This document shows positions 12,416 through 22,128 of a stretch of 64,000 bases of DNA, piece after piece. Position 1 is the first letter of the stretch. Every line of letters starts with the position of its first letter. Origin of the DNA: Willaertia magna (Eukaryota > Heterolobosea > Eutetramitea > Acrasida > Naegleriidae); NCBI GenBank assembly GCA_902984215.1, contig CADWAF010000695.1, positions 1 through 64,000 on the forward strand, given 5' to 3'. The notes under the pieces were generated by a model that worked only from the letters and a program-made list of their open reading frames with translations, was not told the DNA's origin and did no database searches. Position numbers and translations under genes: made by a program.

Positions 12416-12741
12416 TTGTTTTATTGATATTTGACATTTCGCTGAAGCAGTTCACCTTTCCCTTCTTCAACCTTCCTTTCAAGAAACAAAACGCTTTGTT
12501 GACAAAAAATGGTTAGTTTCAGAGGAATGTGATGTTTAATGAATTGATGAAAAAACTTTTTGTGAAATTACTTCCGATAGAATTTACACTTCTTGTGAAT
12601 GAACTCAACTAGTGCAAGGAGATATTACTATTGTAATTGAAATTTACATTATAATTTCGGTAGGATGTATGTACATGTTTTGTGCAACCAACAACACATA
12701 AGGAGTTCCAAATGTTAGTGTAGGCCAGAATTTAAATAAAA
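12416..12741. promoter_or_regulatory. divergent promoter spacer, IP3 receptor / chromate fragment
   Basis: This 326-bp spacer separates the starts of two divergent genes, so it should contain both promoters. No E2F-like word, repeat or RNA gene is visible. The + strand start at 12742 follows the A-rich AATAAAAATG context usual in this window. Confidence 0.4.
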
Positions 12742-13068
12742 ATGTCAAAAGATAATAGTACCACTTATCCCGGCATTGATGATAGTGAATTAATGTTAGA
12801 AGAAGAAAATGATGACAATACCATTGCGGAAAGAAAAATTAATATCGTGAATATTGATGAAGGAAATGATGAACAACAAGAGGAAACAACAAATCAATTA
12901 GATGAAATTAATCAAGAAATAGAAAGACAACAACCAACAACACATAATAATGGTTTGGAAAGATCTCCTTTATTAAAATTATGGGATTTAACAATGGCAA
13001 TGTTACCTTTAGGTATTTTAAGTTTTGGTGGTCCTTTAGCTCACATAAGTATATTAGACACAAATTAA
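12742..13068 (+). pseudogene. chromate (CHR) transporter, N-terminal fragment only
   Basis: The frame opens with an acidic, Gln-rich cytosolic leader of ~75 residues. The start of a CHR-family chromate transporter follows: LLKLWDLTMAMLPLGILSFG then GPLAHISIL. The SFGGPxAH motif marks the first transmembrane helix of that family. The frame stops at 13066-13068, just after the motif, where a full transporter would continue for several hundred residues. The downstream DNA instead encodes the inside of a BTB domain in another frame. No intron reconnects a transporter. It looks like a transporter 5' end cut off by rearrangement. It could also serve as a leader for a chimeric transcript. Confidence 0.6.
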
Positions 13069-14114
13069 TTTTAAATCAAAATGATTTTTTCCAATCTCTA
13101 TTTCAGACCAACACTTTAGAAATGAATGAAAACAAAATGAAAATTACAGAAAATGTCATTCAATTTTCTTTATTAATTAAATCATTATATGAAACAGAAT
13201 TGTTTTTAAACTTTGATTCCTTAGATGAATTGTTACCTTTCATTTTACTTTCTGACAAGTATCAATTTTTAAAAGTTAGAGATTTATGTTGTCAATCACT
13301 ATCTAATTTAATTTGTAAAGAAAATTGTATTTTAATTTGGATGTTTTCTAATGACAAAGATTACTTGGCTGAAATCAATCAAAAAGCAGCACAGACTTTG
13401 AAATTAAATTTCTTTGAAGGTCGAACTATAGACCTTTCTAATGTAGTTGTTCTGAATTTAATTAATAGTTTTAATTTAGAAGAATTGTTACACTTTTTGG
13501 AATCTATGATTACTTCAAATACCAATACAGATGTCTTGTTGTCAATTATTTTGAAATGGGCAGAAAATGATTTACAATCAAGATCTGTAGAAGTTTACAA
13601 AATTTTACAACAAGTTGAAAAAAAGAAAAAAACTGAACTTTACAACAGTGCTGGATTATGGATAGAAACTAAAACAACCAAATTAAGGAAAGAAGATATT
13701 AATAGTTGGAAAATCTTTTTTGGAAATAAATCCTTCCATGCCTTTGAACCCTTTACATTCTCCATCAAGATTGACGACTTTATTAAAAGTGATTCTAATG
13801 ATTGGAGTTGTATTATTGGTATTGCTAATGATAAACAAACAACTAACACATGGTTAGGTGGAAACACTAATGGTTACGGTTTTATTGTAACCAATGGATA
13901 TAAAAATCATAACAGTGGTGGAGGAGAATATTATGCTGGAAGATCTTTAAACAATGGTGATGTACTGACTGTTAATTTACAAGGAAATGGAACATTAGAG
14001 TTTTTGATTAATGGACAATCTTGTGGAACTGCCTTTTACTTGCCTCAAAATGTCATGTTTAAACCAGCTGTTTCACTTTGTTGTAAATCCGTCTCCTTAG
14101 AATTTGTTTTATAA
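13059..14114 (+). pseudogene. BTB-BACK-SPRY protein lacking the front of its BTB domain
   Basis: Homology begins inside a BTB/POZ domain at HKLILNQNDFFQSLF (codons from 13059) and runs through the rest of BTB, ending DKYQFLKVRDLCCQSLSNLI. A BACK-like helical region follows (NSFNLEELLHFLESMI...SIILKWAEND). A C-terminal SPRY-like domain completes it (GIANDKQTTNTWLGG, NGYGFIVTNG, YYAGRSLNNGDVLTV, LEFLINGQSCG). Such proteins are usually substrate adaptors for Cul3 ubiquitin ligases. The first ~35-40 residues of BTB are missing, replaced directly by the chromate-transporter frame. An in-frame ATG at 13122 could start a truncated but still folded BACK-SPRY product. The frame is intact to TAA 14112-14114, so the loss is recent or the truncated protein is used. 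Confidence 0.68.
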
Positions 14115-14607
14115 AAATTTTGAATTTCAGCAAATTTTAAACTTGTGAAGAAGAGGACAGGTCACTAGTATTAGTTATTGGTGCTGTAGTAAACAACAAT
14201 TGAAAAGATTTACATTGTAGTGTTGTTTATGTAACACATTTGTTTAATACTTTTATTATTTAATTCATGTGTCCTACATTAGTTTTTTATAGAATTAAAT
14301 CTTATAAAGTTATATTAAGAATCCAACGTTTTACAATGAAATTTAGTGATTTTCTTGGTGGTGTCAAAAATCAACTGTTATCCTATTGCAATTTATAAAC
14401 AGTTTCTGTAGATTTTATAATACCATTTAATCAAGCATCCTCCGTAAGAAAAGATTTTTAGAAGGCAGAACCAAAAACATCACGGCCAATACAAATCAAA
14501 TCTAGTGCCAAAGACATGTTGACAAATTTTGTTGTCCATCTTACATTTACAAACACGCTCCCATTCTAACTTATCTTCATTAAAATATAAAAGGCCAGTC
14601 GCAAATA
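14115..14607. other. intergenic spacer
   Basis: This spacer has no open gene. A TTTACATTGTAG word at 14209-14220 recurs in the Nup62/NPAT-like promoter (20630-20641). A TATAAAAG-like stretch lies just before 14600, about 10-25 bp upstream of the small membrane-protein ORF. Confidence 0.35.
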
Positions 14608-15006
14608 GTGTATGATATAATTAAAATCGATAGAAAAAACAGCATGACAACGAATACGTGTAGTATGCCCCAGTTAACCACTCCAATGAAAGAACATCTC
14701 ATAACATTGTTTAGTAACGATGAAAATGGTGACATTTATGAAGAGGAATTTTTAAATCAAGAGATGAATGATTCTAGAGAATGTTTTCAATTTAGTGAAA
14801 CTAAAATGTGTTTATCTTTAATTTATTTTATTACAATGTTCTGCATTCTGCCCATGCTTGTGGCAACTTTGTTTTTTTGCAACAAGGCAATAACTGTATT
14901 TTCTTTTCTTTGTCCATGTTGTTTTTCTTGCTTTAGCAAATTGAAAAAAGCAAAGAGAAGTATAGAGTTATTTTCATATGAAATACAGTACTATACAGAT
15001 CGATAG
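14608..15006 (+). CDS. small single-pass membrane protein, unknown
   Basis: 132 aa if the ATG at 14608 is used; 120 aa from the ATG at 14644. The N-terminal half is acidic and polar. One strong hydrophobic segment (LSLIYFITMFCILPMLVATLFF) is followed by a Cys-rich juxtamembrane stretch, FLCPCCFSCFSKLKKAKRS, that could be palmitoylated. The stop codon falls inside a GATA tetranucleotide repeat. No family recognised. The TATA-like sequence upstream and the well-formed membrane segment favour a real gene. Confidence 0.5.
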   Translation: MYDIIKIDRKNSMTTNTCSMPQLTTPMKEHLITLFSNDENGDIYEEEFLNQEMNDSRECFQFSETKMCLSLIYFITMFCILPMLVATLFFCNKAITVFSFLCPCCFSCFSKLKKAKRSIELFSYEIQYYTDR

Positions 15007-15021
15007 ATAGATAGATAGATA
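15002..15021. repeat. (GATA)5 microsatellite
   Basis: Five tandem GATA units at 15002-15021. The first units overlap the last codon and the TAG stop (15004-15006) of the small membrane protein, so repeat-length change can affect its 3' end and UTR. Confidence 0.9.
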
Positions 15022-15490
15022 AATACATGTTGAGACATGGACATGAGATTTGCATGTTTTTAAATGTGCATGTAAATAACGAATTCTAAATTTTCTAACT
15101 AGGCTTTTTTGACAATAAAAGATAAGAAGAGTAAATAATTAATAACAACAATTTTGAAATTAGAGGCAATAAAAAGTTTTATAGATAATTAACTTGTGTG
15201 TTGTTGTTTGTATAAAGTTGTGAAATTTGTTGAAATCAAATACATGTTAACCAGACAGTCTCTGTTTGGTTTTCAAATTTCGTAGACAGTTCAATGACCA
15301 AAAAAAAATCTTTTTACAAAATTAGTGTTTGGATTGCAATACGGTTAAAGTTGTTTTTAAATAAACAATTACATAATAATTATTTTGTTGTAATAATAAT
15401 TAACACTTTATAAAACATTGAAAACTTAAAAAATTATTTATTACAAATAATTATTATTATAAAAATAAAATAAAAATAAAATAAAAAAAA
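15022..15490. other. intergenic spacer
   Basis: AT-rich spacer between the small membrane protein and THOC5. The last ~70 bp before the THOC5 start is almost pure A/T with AAAATAAAATAAAAT runs leading into the ATG, the usual start context here. No gene or RNA seen. Confidence 0.4.
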
Positions 15491-17468
15491 ATGACGGAAA
15501 ATGATTTATCTTCCCTTCTCTCACAATTTCAAGATAAATGTAACGCATTAAAACAATCCATTGCTTCCTTAAACATTTCACAATTAAGAAATAATAATAA
15601 TACTGAAATATTAGATTCCACCTTTCTAAATACATTTTCACACTTTTTAGAAATTCAATCATTAGAAATTGAAATGAATAAAATAAAAAAACAATTTATT
15701 GAAAAGAGAATTGAAAATAAAAAACAATTAGATAATCCATTATTATTATTAAAAACATTAACATGTGAATCAAACTATTTTAATAGAGAAATTCAAAACT
15801 GTAAAAACTATCAATCTAAACATTTACAAGTAGAATTACCAACAATTGAAGAATTTAAAGAAAGAGCACCAAAAGATTATATTAAATGTTTTAATGAATT
15901 AGATGAATTAAAATTACATTCTAATTTATCAATTGAATTAATGAAAAAAGAACATGAAATAATGATGAATCGTTTACGTTTTGAATTAGAAGAAAGAGAA
16001 GCATTAGAAAACAAAATGAAATCTTTACGTTCGGAACAAGATAAGATGAAAAGTAAAGTTCATCAATTATCTAAATATTTAACAAATATACCAAATAATT
16101 TAAAATCATTACGTAAAGCAATTCAATCATTTGAACCACAAATGAGTACTGTTAATAACGTTGATAAGAGAGATACTAATAATTTAACAATACAAGATGA
16201 ATGGTCAATAAAAGAATTAAAAGAAAGAATGATGGCATTACCTAATCCATTATATATATTATATAATAAATTAATTGAATATAAACAAGTAAATGATTCT
16301 TCTATTCAATTAAAGATTGAAGGTGATTTAAAACAAGTAAATAAATGTTGGGATAAATTAAAAGAAGAAAATAATGAACCTTTAAAAAAGAAAGTTAAAA
16401 TAAATGATGAAAATTTATTTGAAGAATTTCCATTAGTTATACAATTAAGATTACCAATTAAAGTTCAAGATAAATCTTCTAAAATTTTAATTGAATTTCA
16501 ATATTTATATAAAATTAATTTAGTTATTGTAAATGAATCTAAAAGTTCAGTTAGAGTAATGTATCATTTAATTTTAAATGATAATGGTGCTAGATCTCCA
16601 AGTATTAATATATTACCGTAAGTATTTAATTATTTAATTATTTAATTATTTAATTTTAATTAGAGATTATGATTTTACAAAATTAGAGAAAGGTAGACCT
16701 TATAGATGGTTACAATCTATTTGTGGATTAGAGTTTATTCCATTAAGAATAGCAAATATTGATAATCCATTAGGAAATAAACCAGAAATATATAATAATT
16801 ATTCTTTACAATATATTTTAGATTTATTTAAATATAAACAATATGCTAAACGTTTATTAAATGTATATTTAAATTCATTAGAATATTTAGATTTAAAAAA
16901 GAATGATTCTAATTTTCCAACAATTTTAACATTTAAACCAAAATTAGAAATATTTAAAAAGATTTTAGAAAATGAAAATATTTTAATTTATCAATTAAAT
17001 ATTAAAGTTGATAAATATTTATTTGAATGTGAATTAATAATAGATTCAGAGAATTACCCAACGATTTCACCATTTATTAAGAAATTAATACAATTAGAAC
17101 CTAAAGTATCTACAGATATACTTTCTGATATTCCTGAAGAGTATAGAAAACTTGTAAGACATGATAATTTAATTGAGATATCAGATATGGAATCATCTTC
17201 AAATAATTATTATATTTCTCAAATTGTACAAGATGTAAATGAAGATTTTGTAAAGTACTTTTTATTTAAAAATAAGTATGAAAATGGTAATTCTAATTCT
17301 TTACATTTTGAATTAATTAATGAACAAGTATTTAAATTATTAATTAATTTATCTATTTATGTTGAATCACAATTACCTCAAAGTAAATTATTTGAAAATA
17401 TTAAAGAATGTAAAATACCATTGGTTATTAATAATAATAATCAATTAGTATGTGAATATGAATATTAA
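15491..17468 (+). CDS. THOC5: THO complex subunit 5 (THOC5/FMIP)
   Basis: Exons 15491-16617 and 16664-17468 join in phase 2 across a 46-nt intron and give 643 aa, close to the animal protein's ~680. The N-terminal half is coiled coil. It contains the family signature around residues 80-125: LLLLKTLTCESNYFNREIQN followed by SKHLQVELPTIEEFKERAP. Further matches are NPLYILYNKLIEYKQ and KIEGDLKQVNKCW. THOC5 is part of the THO/TREX complex, which couples transcription to mRNA export in the nucleus. The intron is built mostly of repeated TTTAATTA words. The gene ends 5 bp from the convergent hydrolase gene. Confidence 0.9.
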
Positions 17469-17473
17469 TAAAT

Positions 17474-18730
17474 TTAATCTTGTTTACAACTTTGTTTAAC
17501 AAACTCATTTAACTTTGTTTCTAACTTTGAAAATATATCTGGTATAAAGTCACAAAAGATTTGGAAACAATGAAATGGTAAATCAATTGTGTCAGATTGC
17601 ACCTCAAACTTATGTTCCCTTAACATGTTAATAAATTCGTCTATTTCTCTAGTCAATCTTTCTCTTGTGCTGTAAGAAAAGAAATATCTATTTGTTGTCA
17701 ATTTTAATCTTTCCATTCTTTCATCTGAGAAATTAACTGGAGATAACATTTTAGCACGTTCTTCTTGATTAAATCCAACTATTAAACCCCATTCTTTAAA
17801 TTGTCTAACAGCTTGATTTGGTAAAGCTCTGTCTGGATGGTTTGTGTCACTGAAACAAACAGAATTCATCATGTCAACATTACACATTGGTGAAAACGCA
17901 ACAACTCCTCTAACTTTTGAATCATTTTCTTCATTTCTTTCAATCTTTACCTTAGCAATTTTATCGGCTAGCATGATAGCCAAATGACCACCTGCACTTT
18001 CTCCAATGATAATTACATCTGTGACTTTCTTTTCATTAATAAACCATTCATAAGCCTTAAATGCATCTTCAATTGCCTCTTCTAATGTATTTTCAGGATA
18101 TAAACTATAATCTACCCCTAATAAATCATATCCATTAGTTGAACATAATCTTTCAAACATATAACAAGTAGATGGTTCACCCATCATGTATCCCCCACCA
18201 TGGAAGTGTAAAAATCCAATTCTTTTGTTGTTGTCTTTTTGTTTGTCACTTTTTACTAAATTATGAAAATTAAAGTAAATGGATGAATTTTTCTTTTTTG
18301 GATTTTCATGATTATTTCTGAAATGAATTGTTTCATTTGGAAAATAATAAGGACCTTGTTTTGATTGATGAATACCTTCAGGGAGTGTTGCTCTAAACTT
18401 TACAATTTCTTTCAAAATTTCACTTTTTGGTTTATTGACATTTATACTCTCTTTTGAAAGTGATACTTGATTCTTTTTTGAATCAAATCTTCCAATCAAA
18501 ATATCCATCATTTTCATTAAAGAAAGTTCAGGTAATGAAAGCCCGATTAATGATGGGTCGGAAGGTTTTGAAGCAAAGTATTTCGTATAAAAGTAAAAGG
18601 AATTAAAAATTAATCTTGTCACCTGTGCTGGAATAGAAAGCTTTTTAACGAAACGTAAATAGGTCGATAATATAATGAGTGAACTAATTGGTAAACCGAA
18701 CGTAATGAAATAAATTAAACTTGTTTGCAT
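17474..18730 (-). CDS. hormone-sensitive-lipase-type alpha/beta hydrolase
   Basis: 418 aa. An N-terminal hydrophobic helix (residues ~4-28) probably anchors it to a membrane. The HSL-family oxyanion motif HGGG is at 177-180 and the nucleophile elbow GESAGG places the serine at 245. A histidine in the expected C-terminal place is H387 (LPFHCF). The catalytic acid normally found in a G-S-D-E motif aligns with S-T-R-E near 354-357, so the usual aspartate appears replaced. The family cleaves short-chain or neutral lipid esters; the substrate here is unknown. It lies only 47 bp downstream of the Nup62 stop codon on the same strand, so its promoter must be very small or within the Nup62 3' end. Confidence 0.85.
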   Translation of the reverse strand: MQTSLIYFITFGLPISSLIILSTYLRFVKKLSIPAQVTRLIFNSFYFYTKYFASKPSDPSLIGLSLPELSLMKMMDILIGRFDSKKNQVSLSKESINVNKPKSEILKEIVKFRATLPEGIHQSKQGPYYFPNETIHFRNNHENPKKKNSSIYFNFHNLVKSDKQKDNNKRIGFLHFHGGGYMMGEPSTCYMFERLCSTNGYDLLGVDYSLYPENTLEEAIEDAFKAYEWFINEKKVTDVIIIGESAGGHLAIMLADKIAKVKIERNEENDSKVRGVVAFSPMCNVDMMNSVCFSDTNHPDRALPNQAVRQFKEWGLIVGFNQEERAKMLSPVNFSDERMERLKLTTNRYFFSYSTRERLTREIDEFINMLREHKFEVQSDTIDLPFHCFQIFCDFIPDIFSKLETKLNEFVKQSCKQD

Positions 18731-18777
18731 TTTATTTTTTTTGAAGTAATTATAATGGAATTGTGAAAGTTTAATTA

Positions 18778-20547
18778 TTAAAATCTATTAATATATTTAC
18801 TGACATCCTGTATATCAGATTCTAATACGGAGGCTTGTTGGTCCATCCATTGTAAACAACTTAAGTGTGCATTCATTATTTTTACAATTTTTGTAAGATC
18901 TGAATTTGGATCTACAGTTTTATCAAAAGTATTATTTAATTTCTTTACCATTTCTTCTAAAGTTTGATGCATTGAATTAAGTTGTGCATTAATATTCTCA
19001 GCTGTTTTATAGGTATCTTCTCTTTCTCTATCTGCTTGAGATAATTTAGAAGCATCGTAAAAACTAGCTGTATGTGCATGTTGTTCTAATTGTGTTAATA
19101 AACCTTCTAAATTTTCTTGTTGACTACTTATAAAATCTAATTGACCTAATAATTCATTTTGTTCTCTTTCTACTCTAGTTACATTATCATTTAATTCTGT
19201 TACCTTCATTTCATTTTCTAATATTATTTTATCCCATTCTGATACTTGATTAGCTAATCTAGTAAATTCTTTTAAATCATCTGTTAAATCTACATTCCAT
19301 TTATTTATTATTTGTTCAATATTATAATTCTTTAACTGAATAATCTCTTGTGAAGGAACATATTTATCTTCTGTTGTTGTCTGTGTTTGAGGTTGAGTGG
19401 TAGTTGTAGCAGTTGGTTGAGTAGTTGTTGTGGTTGTAGTGAAAGTTGGAGCTGTAGTAGATGTGGTTGTAGTTGTTGTAGGTTTAGTAGTACTTGGTGC
19501 TGTACCACTAAAATTAAATCCTCCAGTAGTACCACCTGTAGTGGTTCCAGTTGTTCCTGTTGTGGTTGTAGTTGTTGTAGTTGTAGATGGTGCTGTTGTT
19601 GTTTTATCTCCTCCAGTAGCTCCAAAATTAAATCCTCCAGTTGTACCGGTAGTTGTTGGCGCATTTGTTGTTCCAGTTGTACCTGTTGTTGCAGATTTAT
19701 CTCCAAAACTAAAGCCTGCTGTTATTGTTGTGGTTGGAGCTGTAGTAGATTGTTGTGTGACATTTTCTGAGGTTTGTGTTCTTTTCTTTGATGAACCACC
19801 CTCTAAATCATCTGATGTTCTTTTAGATTCTCCTCCAAAATTAAATGCACTTGATGTAGTTGTTGGAGCGGTTGTTCCTGTGGTTGTTGTTGTTGTGGTT
19901 GGTTTTGCTCCAAATGAAAATCCTCCTGTAGTACCACCAGTTGTTGCGCCAGTTGTTCCAGTTGTTCCTGTTGTGGTTGTAGTAGTTGTTGTGGTTGGCT
20001 TAAAGTTAAATGCACCTGTAGTTCCGGTTGCGCCAGTGGTTCCAGTTGTTGTTGTACCTGTTGATGTTCCAAAAGTAAATCCTGTTCCAGTTGAGCCAGT
20101 TGTAGATGTTGGTGCTGTTGTTGTTTTATCTCCTCCAAAACTAAATCCTGTTGTTCCAGTTGTACCTCCAGTAGTGGTTGTAGTAGGATTAGTTGATGTA
20201 GTAGTAGTGGTAGATGGGGTTCCTAAGTTAAATCCACCTGTTGTTGGTGCAGTAGTACCAGTTATTCCTGTAGTGGTTGTTGGCTTATTACCGAAGGAAA
20301 ATCCTCCAGCTCCTGTACCTCCAGTTGTTGCACCACCTGTAGAACCGAAAGTAAATGCCCCAGTTGTTGGAGCTGTTGTTGTACCAGTAGTAGTGGAAGG
20401 TGTAGTATTTGTTGTTCCGAAAGAAAATCCAGAAGGATTAGTGGTACTAGCTGTTCCTCCAGTTGTACCTCCAGTAGATGCTCCAAAAGTAAATCCACCA
20501 GTTGTTCCACCGCCTTGTGTTGGTTGGTTACCAAAGTTAAAATTCAT
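18778..20547 (-). CDS. NUP62: nucleoporin Nup62/Nsp1
   Basis: 589 aa. Residues 1-~375 are an FG-repeat region: about ten FxFG cores (FTFG, FSFG, FNFG) plus FNLG, spaced by Thr/Gly-rich linkers such as TTTTGTTGTT. Residues ~390-589 form the Nsp1/Nup62 C-terminal coiled-coil domain (NKWNVDLTDDLKEF, LTQLEQHAHTASFYD, MNAHLSCLQWMDQQ). Nup62 sits in the central channel of the nuclear pore with Nup54 and Nup58, and its FG repeats bind transport receptors. A basic/Ser-rich break (KRTSDDLEGGSSKKR) divides the FG region. The repetitive DNA creates long spurious ORFs on the other frames. It shares a 267-bp divergent promoter with the NPAT-like gene. Confidence 0.95.
   Translation of the reverse strand: MNFNFGNQPTQGGGTTGGFTFGASTGGTTGGTASTTNPSGFSFGTTNTTPSTTTGTTTAPTTGAFTFGSTGGATTGGTGAGGFSFGNKPTTTTGITGTTAPTTGGFNLGTPSTTTTTSTNPTTTTTGGTTGTTGFSFGGDKTTTAPTSTTGSTGTGFTFGTSTGTTTTGTTGATGTTGAFNFKPTTTTTTTTTGTTGTTGATTGGTTGGFSFGAKPTTTTTTTGTTAPTTTSSAFNFGGESKRTSDDLEGGSSKKRTQTSENVTQQSTTAPTTTITAGFSFGDKSATTGTTGTTNAPTTTGTTGGFNFGATGGDKTTTAPSTTTTTTTTTGTTGTTTGGTTGGFNFSGTAPSTTKPTTTTTTSTTAPTFTTTTTTTQPTATTTTQPQTQTTTEDKYVPSQEIIQLKNYNIEQIINKWNVDLTDDLKEFTRLANQVSEWDKIILENEMKVTELNDNVTRVEREQNELLGQLDFISSQQENLEGLLTQLEQHAHTASFYDASKLSQADREREDTYKTAENINAQLNSMHQTLEEMVKKLNNTFDKTVDPNSDLTKIVKIMNAHLSCLQWMDQQASVLESDIQDVSKYINRF
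19380..20540. repeat. imperfect coding minisatellite (FG repeat linkers)
   Basis: On the + strand the DNA is a run of GTTGTTG/GTAGTTG-type triplet-based repeats, the reverse complement of Thr/Gly codons (ACA, ACT, GGT). It is interrupted every ~25-40 codons by the FxFG cores. This is the source of the valine-rich antisense ORFs. Such tracts can vary in length between strains. Confidence 0.85.
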
Positions 20548-20737
20548 TTTTTTTCAATTTTGCAAAATTTTTAGTTAATCAAGAGGAATTCTTAGGGCCT
20601 GGAATTCTGGGGTTGTGTTTGAAAAAACATTTACATTGTAGCATTTAGTCTAATGGTAAATTTCTCTCTTTTGTTTTTTCTTTTGTTTCCTTTGTTTGTT
20701 TTCAACGATTAGAGTTAAAAAGGATTCTGTCTTGAAC

Positions 20738-20776
20738 TTTCCGCCATAAAAACCGATTCCCGCCTTTATTTCCCGC
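20738..20776. promoter_or_regulatory. cluster of three E2F-like sites
   Basis: TTTCCGCC at 20738-20745, TTCCCGCC at 20757-20764 and TTTCCCGC at 20769-20776 all fit the E2F/DP consensus. They lie 39-77 bp upstream of the NPAT-like ATG (20815). Three matches in 39 bp of an otherwise AT-rich spacer are unlikely by chance. Divergent Nup62 shares the spacer but starts ~190 bp away. NPAT is a well-known E2F target in animals. Confidence 0.6.
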
Positions 20777-20814
20777 TTAAATTTCTTAACTGTTTATTTT
20801 TTAAAATCAAAAAA

Positions 20815-21960
20815 ATGTCTGTTTCAAAAAGTGAGATTGCCTTTATCATTCTTCAATATTTACAAGCAGAAAATTACACTGAAAGTTTTAAAGTATTTAA
20901 GAAAGAATCAGAAAGTTTATTGAATGATTTTGATACTAAATCTTCACTAAAAGGATTACAGCATATTCTTGATGAATATATTGCTTTATCTCAATTACAA
21001 CAACAAAATTATTATAAACAATTAATAGCACAATCTATTTGTAAAGATGATAAAAAACAACAAGTTGTTACAAATGTACTTCATTCAGTGTGTAATTTAT
21101 TAGAATTATTTTCTTTAGAATTAGTATCTAATCCAATAACAACAATTAATAAACCGATTATGTATAACAATAATTATTTACCAAATAGACAAAACATACC
21201 TCCCTTTCCTAATGTCAATACTGCCGTGTCCTTTCCAATAAATCAAATAGCTAATAATAATAATACCATACCAAATAATACTGTAAATAAGAACACAAAT
21301 AATACAAATTCAAATAATAACAACAATAACAACAACAAAGAAACAAAGAAGAAACAAAATAAAAAGAAAACTAAGAAATCAACAAAAAACACAACTTCAA
21401 CAAGTTGTGCCCCTATAATAATAACAGAAGAAGCATCTAAAGAGAATTTACCCTCAAGTAATAGTGTCAATACGAATGTCACATCTTCCCCTAAAACACC
21501 TAAGACTAAAAAGATTAAAAAACTAAAGCGTAACGTAGAAACAATAAATGTAGAAAATATACCAACAATAATATCTGAAACATTAGAAGAAAATTTAACT
21601 AAGCAATCAACTGAAATTAACTCAATACATTCTTTCGATAATAATAATACAAATATATCCAGTATAGACACATTTCTTTATGATGATTTACTGATAGGTT
21701 CCCCTAATTTCTTATCTCCATCTTTTCTTAACTTAAAGACACCCTTAAAACTTCCAACTGCTAGCTCACAAACAACAACAGTGGGGAAGAGGAAAAGATT
21801 ATTAGATGAACAGGTGGAAGGTACCAGTGTCTGTATAAATTTATTTAAAGAGAAATTTAGCCCCAGTGATGGGCAGGTAAAGTTGGGTGTAGATGAAGCA
21901 ATATCACAAGCACAAACAGAAGATGTAGATGCTTTTCTTTCAACACTTAATTATAATTAA
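20815..21960 (+). CDS. LisH-domain protein, NPAT-like N-terminus
   Basis: 381 aa without introns. Residues 1-~60 form a LisH module with its extension (KSEIAFIILQYLQAENYTES then GLQHILDEYIALSQ). The spacing resembles the NPAT N-terminus, where LisH is followed by an ILNEYVAM segment. The rest is low complexity: Asn-rich (residues ~145-180), Lys-rich basic patches (KKKQNKKKTKKSTK, KTKKIKKLKRN) and S/T-P sites (SSPKTPK) that would suit CDK control. A conserved-looking tail (INLFKEKFSPSDG) closes it. NPAT activates histone genes at S phase. The assignment rests on a short domain, so other LisH proteins remain possible. The E2F-like cluster upstream supports a cell-cycle role. Confidence 0.6.
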   Translation: MSVSKSEIAFIILQYLQAENYTESFKVFKKESESLLNDFDTKSSLKGLQHILDEYIALSQLQQQNYYKQLIAQSICKDDKKQQVVTNVLHSVCNLLELFSLELVSNPITTINKPIMYNNNYLPNRQNIPPFPNVNTAVSFPINQIANNNNTIPNNTVNKNTNNTNSNNNNNNNNKETKKKQNKKKTKKSTKNTTSTSCAPIIITEEASKENLPSSNSVNTNVTSSPKTPKTKKIKKLKRNVETINVENIPTIISETLEENLTKQSTEINSIHSFDNNNTNISSIDTFLYDDLLIGSPNFLSPSFLNLKTPLKLPTASSQTTTVGKRKRLLDEQVEGTSVCINLFKEKFSPSDGQVKLGVDEAISQAQTEDVDAFLSTLNYN

Positions 21961-22032
21961 AATTGTACTTAAAGCATGTTAAGAAGAATATAATGAAAGA
22001 ATTGTAAAGTGAATGTTTACTTAAATGCAAAG

Positions 22033-22049
22033 GATTGTACATTACAATC
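22033..22049. repeat. short inverted repeat GATTGTA-cat-TACAATC
   Basis: Perfect 7-bp arms with a 3-bp spacer, about 80 bp upstream of the likely start of the small membrane protein. Related ACATTGTA/TACAATCT words occur in other spacers. It may be a binding site for a dimeric factor. Confidence 0.4.
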
Positions 22050-22128
22050 TTTTGGAATATGATTGATAACAATTTATTTATTTAATTGGTCGGAAAATAA
22101 TAAAAAGCAGAAATTATTTCACAAAAAA

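Noticed and set aside
12981..13058. ATG at 12981 as the start of the BTB-SPRY protein
   Set aside because: The first ~26 codons from it read the transporter sequence in the wrong frame and show no BTB homology.
19387..20578. Long valine- or cysteine-rich + strand ORFs and Gln/Leu-rich - strand ORFs opposite and across Nup62
   Set aside because: They are frame shadows of the Thr/Gly triplet repeats of the FG region. Only the frame with FxFG cores and the Nsp1 C-terminal domain makes sense.
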